From assembly GCA_014729705.1 (NCBI GenBank), contig WJJK01000007.1, positions 1-7,615 on the forward strand: a stretch of DNA of 7,615 nucleotides, given 5' to 3'. Positions 4,551-7,615 of the stretch are shown here, in pieces. The first letter of the stretch is position 1; each line of letters opens with the position of its first letter. Origin of the DNA: Candidatus Altarchaeales archaeon (GTDB taxonomy: Archaea; Altiarchaeota; Altiarchaeia; IMC4; SCGC-AAA252-I15). A program made the position numbers and the translations under genes. The notes below the pieces were generated by a model. It made no database searches, was not told where the DNA came from, and saw nothing but the letters and a program-made list of their open reading frames with translations.

Positions 4551-6116
4551 CTAATCAGCTATCAAGCCCGGGCCGTATGGACGCCGGAATCCTGATTCGT
4601 TTGGGTTTTGGGTGCTGGCGGGCAAATAGACCCGTAGACCCTTCAAGATATTGTTATAGTCGGCATCTCCTGAGATAAACATACGACTAGCTATAACTAT
4701 AGATGAGTCAACTGCTTCGTCGTTCGTTTTAATGAGGGTATTCGCAGCCCCTACATTTATATAAAGATTCTTAGTTGTTGTTACACTATTCCATGAATCA
4801 GTTACTGTAAGAGATACAGTATATGTTCCCGTATGCTGATACACATGTGTGGGGTCTTGGGCTGTAGACGTGTACCCATCCCCGAATTTCCATAAGTATG
4901 TAGATGTATTAAGAGTAGTAGACTGGTCTGTAAAGTCTACGCTTAACGGTGCATCCCCCGATGTGGGGAGTGCTGAAAAATCTACGACCGGAGCAACCGC
5001 ACTAACTGTGATATAATCAGTTCTAGTTTTAGAATCACTACCCGTTGCATTCGTTGAAGTAAGACTAACGGTATATGTGCCTGGTGACGAGTACTGATGC
5101 GTAGGGTTTTGATCCGCACTACTAGACGAGTCCCCGAAATCCCACGACCAGCTTGTAGGAGAACCTGCAGATGAATCAGTGAAAGTTACCGAAAGTATCT
5201 GATTACCCGATGTAGGAGTCCCCGAAAAATTTGCTGAAGGAGCCGTCGCATCATACCAAGCTGTGAGCCCGTTAGTATCATCTGTCGTATATACATAAGA
5301 ACCTACTGCGTGCACCCCTGTAACAGTGGGGCCTGTATCATAGTAGGTATCAATAACAGAGAACGATGACCCATCATAAAAAACACGTATAAGACCATCT
5401 CCGCCTGCTGCTAAATAGAGATAACCATTGTGCCCAAAAATCTGCTCTGCGCTACTAATCGTCGCATCATATGTGACACTAGTAAGAGATGACCCGTCGA
5501 ATGTGAAAGCTTCTAGACCTGAGTTACCAGCATAGATGTACGTGCCGTCATACCACACACCCGCGCAGCTCCCGTGAGTGGTATCTGAGTCAATCCTAGA
5601 AAAAAACGTCCCATCAAATGAGTAAGAGACAAGACCATCATTATCGCTTCCAACATAAACATAGGTCCCGTCAGAAAAAACCTTTTTGTATGGACCCCCA
5701 CCTAAAGGAGTAGTGTTGTCCTTGACAGTAAAAGCAGCCCCGTCAAATGTGTAGGCTACTAAATCATTCCAGCCTGCAGCGTACACATATGTACCATCAC
5801 CATAGACACTAGTCACTGTATAGGTAGTTTCTTTGGCTATTTGAGAAAACACCGCGCCATCAAAAGTGAATGCAAAGAGCCCGCCCGTCTTAGCGGATAC
5901 GTAAATGTATGTACCATCACCCCACACACCCTGGCAAGAAAAAGGAAGGCCGTCAGGTAAAATGGTGTCTAACAGCGAGAAAGAAACCCCATTAAAAGAA
6001 TAGGCGCGAAGACCATCTGTGCCGTCGGCTACGTATACATACGTACCATCAGACCAAACCTCTTGAGGGTTTGGAGACGCGACTTCTTTTCTCGTTGCTA
6101 TATTATTTAGAGGCAT
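4551..6116 (-). CDS. Seven-bladed beta-propeller protein with two PKD domains
   Basis: 521 residues. Residues 18-290 contain seven repeats of about 38-42 residues. Each follows the pattern V-[WYF]-x-D-G-T-Y-[VI]-Y-x-x, then DGL-x-AYSFDG and a hydrophobic strand. The repeats start near residues 18, 62, 102, 144, 185, 224 and 266. They resemble LVIVD/WD-type blades and predict a seven-bladed propeller. Two PKD/Ig-like domains follow. PKD1 (about 292-373) has SWSWDFGDSSSS and HQYSSPGTYTVSLT. PKD2 (about 374-457) has YLWKFGDGYTS and HVYQHTGTYTVSLT. Residues 458-521 are an unrecognised tail ending RRPYGPGLIAD. There is no signal peptide. The gene starts 2 nt after the upstream stop (TAG-GT-ATG) and ends 1 nt before the next start, so it is in an operon. 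In a virion such a protein would suit an adhesin with the propeller as ligand-binding head; no catalytic residues are apparent. Confidence 0.92.
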   Translation of the reverse strand: MPLNNIATRKEVASPNPQEVWSDGTYVYVADGTDGLRAYSFNGVSFSLLDTILPDGLPFSCQGVWGDGTYIYVSAKTGGLFAFTFDGAVFSQIAKETTYTVTSVYGDGTYVYAAGWNDLVAYTFDGAAFTVKDNTTPLGGGPYKKVFSDGTYVYVGSDNDGLVSYSFDGTFFSRIDSDTTHGSCAGVWYDGTYIYAGNSGLEAFTFDGSSLTSVTYDATISSAEQIFGHNGYLYLAAGGDGLIRVFYDGSSFSVIDTYYDTGPTVTGVHAVGSYVYTTDDTNGLTAWYDATAPSANFSGTPTSGNQILSVTFTDSSAGSPTSWSWDFGDSSSSADQNPTHQYSSPGTYTVSLTSTNATGSDSKTRTDYITVSAVAPVVDFSALPTSGDAPLSVDFTDQSTTLNTSTYLWKFGDGYTSTAQDPTHVYQHTGTYTVSLTVTDSWNSVTTTKNLYINVGAANTLIKTNDEAVDSSIVIASRMFISGDADYNNILKGLRVYLPASTQNPNESGFRRPYGPGLIAD

Positions 6117-6118
6117 AC

Positions 6119-6589
6119 CTATAACCTATACATCTGAGCCGATAAATCGACATTGTAGTTCCCGTTATCCTGGTACGTATGCGTCGCACCAGTGGACCCA
6201 GAAGCCGGGATACTCCCGTCTCCGAAATCCCACGCGTATCCCGTAAAGAAGTACCCTGTCGGGGCCGCGCTCAAATTCACAAAATTCACCTGAAGTGGCG
6301 GATCCCCTTTTGTCACATCAGCTTCAAAATCCAATTTTCCTATACGTATGTAACCACCCATACGAATAGTAGTAACCGCGCTCTCCGTATCGGTAATCTT
6401 AACGATAACTGTGTGGTACCCTGTTGAAGTGTATACGTGCGTGGGCTCGTCATCAGTAGAAGTAGTACCATCCCCAAAATCCCACAAGAACGTAGAGGGT
6501 ATCCCAGACTCAATACTAAGCCTAAACGTGACTGTTAGAGGAGCTACCCCCTCCATTACATCAGCAGAAACTTTAGCTACAACTGCCAT
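6119..6589 (-). CDS. Double PKD-domain protein, second domain cut short
   Basis: 156 residues, almost entirely two PKD/Ig-like domains. PKD1 (about 4-83) has the canonical TFLWDFGDGTTS and HVYTSTGYHTVIVKITD. PKD2 (about 85-156) has YAWDFGDGS and HTYQDNGNYNVDLS, then ends at AQMYRL without the usual final strand (x-x-T-x-x-I-x-V). The truncation may be natural, or the last strand may be donated by a partner subunit. The start is 7 nt after the TAG of 6597-7253. The stop codon itself lies in TAGGTGAATC-ATG, so AGGTG forms a weak ribosome site overlapping the stop. PKD domains are mechanical or protein-contact modules in surface and virion proteins. Here they probably act as a spacer or clip on the tail (inference). 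Confidence 0.88.
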   Translation of the reverse strand: MAVVAKVSADVMEGVAPLTVTFRLSIESGIPSTFLWDFGDGTTSTDDEPTHVYTSTGYHTVIVKITDTESAVTTIRMGGYIRIGKLDFEADVTKGDPPLQVNFVNLSAAPTGYFFTGYAWDFGDGSIPASGSTGATHTYQDNGNYNVDLSAQMYRL

Positions 6590-6596
6590 GATTCAC

Positions 6597-7253
6597 CTAT
6601 GTTGTCGTGTCGAGGTTACCTGCTTTACCTCGAGTCTCGTAATAGTAATCCTTCAAATCCACGTCTCTAGACCATATCTTGAATTCATCAATCTTCATAG
6701 TTGTAGACGGTAAAATCTCCAATACATCTGTCGTGGGAGTATCCGGAGACGTATTTAGAGAGGTGTAGGTATCCATACGAGTTCTTACACTGTTATAAGT
6801 ACCTACATAGAAGACATTGCGCCCTGGATGAAACTCTATTAAAGTCCATTTATTCACATTGACTGCTGCCGAAACCGTGCGGTATATGTAACTTTCGTTC
6901 TCATAAACCAACCTGCGTTGGTCGTCGATGTACAACTTCCAGTATTCGTTATCTACTTGGCTCCACGACTGTGCTATCACTAAAGAAGGCTGCGCATACA
7001 GCACATCCACGATCACATAATCTGTCTTCGTTTCACTGTCCTGCTCAGCCCCGTCCTGCACCACTAGGGTTACATCAAACTTACCGTCTTTATATGTATG
7101 ATTGACTACAGTCTGGTTTCCGTCTACGACCGTCCCATCTCCCAAGATCCACTTACGAGAAGTGATCGCGCCTACAGAGCTATCAGTAAAAGTCACAGAC
7201 AGCGTGCCTGTACCTACTCTTACATTTGCCGTGAAATCAGCTGTGATAGCCAT
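6597..7253 (-). CDS. PKD domain followed by the C-terminal part of a LamG-like domain
   Basis: 218 residues. Residues 3-83 form a PKD/Ig-like domain with a degenerate core motif (RKWILGDGT in place of WDFGDG) and HTYKDGKFDVTLVV. Residues 88-205 match the latter two thirds of a LamG/concanavalin-like jelly roll: LVIAQSWSQVDNEYWKLYID, then NKWTLIEFHPGRNVFYVG, then MKIDEFKIWSRD. The opening strands of that fold, usually ending T-I-E-A-W-I, are missing here but occur in the upstream gene at 7255-7615. ATG 7253 follows the upstream stop by one base (TAG-T-ATG), so translation is probably coupled. LamG folds often bind glycans, giving a possible receptor-binding role. Stop is TAG. Confidence 0.88.
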   Translation of the reverse strand: MAITADFTANVRVGTGTLSVTFTDSSVGAITSRKWILGDGTVVDGNQTVVNHTYKDGKFDVTLVVQDGAEQDSETKTDYVIVDVLYAQPSLVIAQSWSQVDNEYWKLYIDDQRRLVYENESYIYRTVSAAVNVNKWTLIEFHPGRNVFYVGTYNSVRTRMDTYTSLNTSPDTPTTDVLEILPSTTMKIDEFKIWSRDVDLKDYYYETRGKAGNLDTTT

Positions 7254-7254
7254 A

Positions 7255-7615
7255 CTACACCACCGTTATTAGCTTATTCTTTTCAGTGCTACCCGCACCA
7301 TTCGATGCCACAAGTGTCACTATGTAATCACCCGCTGCTGAAAAAACATACGTAAACGCTTCTGCTTGTGACACGAGGATACCATCTACATACCACTTCC
7401 AAGAAGTCGGAAAGTATGTTGAAGAATCTATAAAGTGATAGTGCTTCGTATCTGTCGCATCTATCGTGTATGAGTACTCAGCAAGCGGAGGAGTATCCAT
7501 CCTTATCCAGGCTTGAATCGTACCTGTATACCCGCTAAAATCCAGATGGTCCTCGTAGGTATACTTAGACTGTCCTCCATTATATGTCACCGAATGACAG
7601 TTATCGACGATCCCA
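7255..7615 (-). CDS. C-terminal part of a LamG-like/PKD protein (N-terminus outside the window)
   Basis: Reading is open to the right edge (119 codons seen). The GTG at 7590 is an internal valine, not a start, because the frame continues upstream as GIVDNCHS. The first ~43 visible residues (SVTYNGGQSKYTYEDHLDF, then GTIQAWIRM) match the opening strands of a LamG/concanavalin-like domain up to the T-I-x-A-W-I strand. Where the next LamG strand should follow, a PKD/Ig-like domain begins instead (YTIDATDTKHYHFIDSST, SWKWYVDG, YVFSAAGDYIVTLVASNG) and the protein ends LITVV. The remaining LamG strands appear in the next gene. The stop TAG lies 1 nt before the following ATG. Probably the first visible member of a virion adhesin operon. 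Confidence 0.85.
   Translation of the reverse strand, partial: GIVDNCHSVTYNGGQSKYTYEDHLDFSGYTGTIQAWIRMDTPPLAEYSYTIDATDTKHYHFIDSSTYFPTSWKWYVDGILVSQAEAFTYVFSAAGDYIVTLVASNGAGSTEKNKLITVV

Noticed and set aside
7253..7260. Programmed frameshift or amber read-through joining 7255-7615 to 6597-7253
   Set aside because: Read-through of the TAG meets TGA within six codons. A +1 shift at GTG-T-AGT is possible on paper, but no slippery heptamer or stimulator is visible and ATG follows directly, so coupled reinitiation is simpler.

Overview
The window is almost fully coding on the minus strand, so genes are transcribed from right to left. The content points to the virion-surface (tail, neck or fibre) region of a tailed dsDNA bacteriophage, probably one with a large genome. 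The products are PKD/Ig-like, LamG-like (concanavalin-fold), beta-propeller, collagen-like and Gly-rich repeat proteins. None has a visible signal peptide or membrane segment. Ribosome binding sites are bacterial (AAGGAG, AGGAGA) and genes abut by 1-8 nt. I see no polymerase, capsid, terminase, integrase, tRNA or transposon, so host and phage lineage cannot be named from this piece alone.

Layout in transcription order. Block 1 (7615 to 3899) is five tightly coupled genes. They are the 3' part of a LamG-PKD gene (7255-7615), a PKD-LamG gene (6597-7253), a double-PKD gene (6119-6589), a seven-bladed propeller plus two PKD domains (4551-6116), and a first collagen-like protein with a conserved head (3899-4549). 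Block 2 (3845 to 2203) is a paralogue of that protein with an 11-residue C-terminal repeat (3117-3845), then a long collagen-like protein with a beta-rich tip (2203-3105). Block 3 is one small helical, acidic protein resembling the phage DUF1617 type (1634-2110), followed by two hairpins, the second a good intrinsic terminator. Block 4 is a short collagen-like protein with a phage beta-sandwich tip (911-1480) and the N-terminal 290 residues of a protein with a phage N-terminal module and glycine-rich repeats (1-872).

The only three intergenic gaps longer than about 50 nt (ahead of 3845, 2110 and 1480) each hold one copy of the same 20-nt minus-strand motif, WTWWRATAATCTMTTNATAR, identical at 13 positions in all three copies. 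It lies 20-61 nt upstream of the start codon and has no evident -35 partner. This makes it a good candidate for a phage-specific (late-type) promoter, which would divide the window into the transcription units above.

Working model (inference): the ten genes encode a set of adhesive or decorating fibres. Distinct heads attach to the virion, Gly-X-Y stalks or PKD modules act as spacers, and beta-rich tips (LamG, propeller, beta-sandwich) meet the host or environmental glycans. The most unusual points are the shared intergenic motif, a LamG fold that appears to be split over two genes by a pair of PKD domains containing the gene boundary, and the clustering of six PKD-like domains and four collagen-like proteins in adjacent genes.
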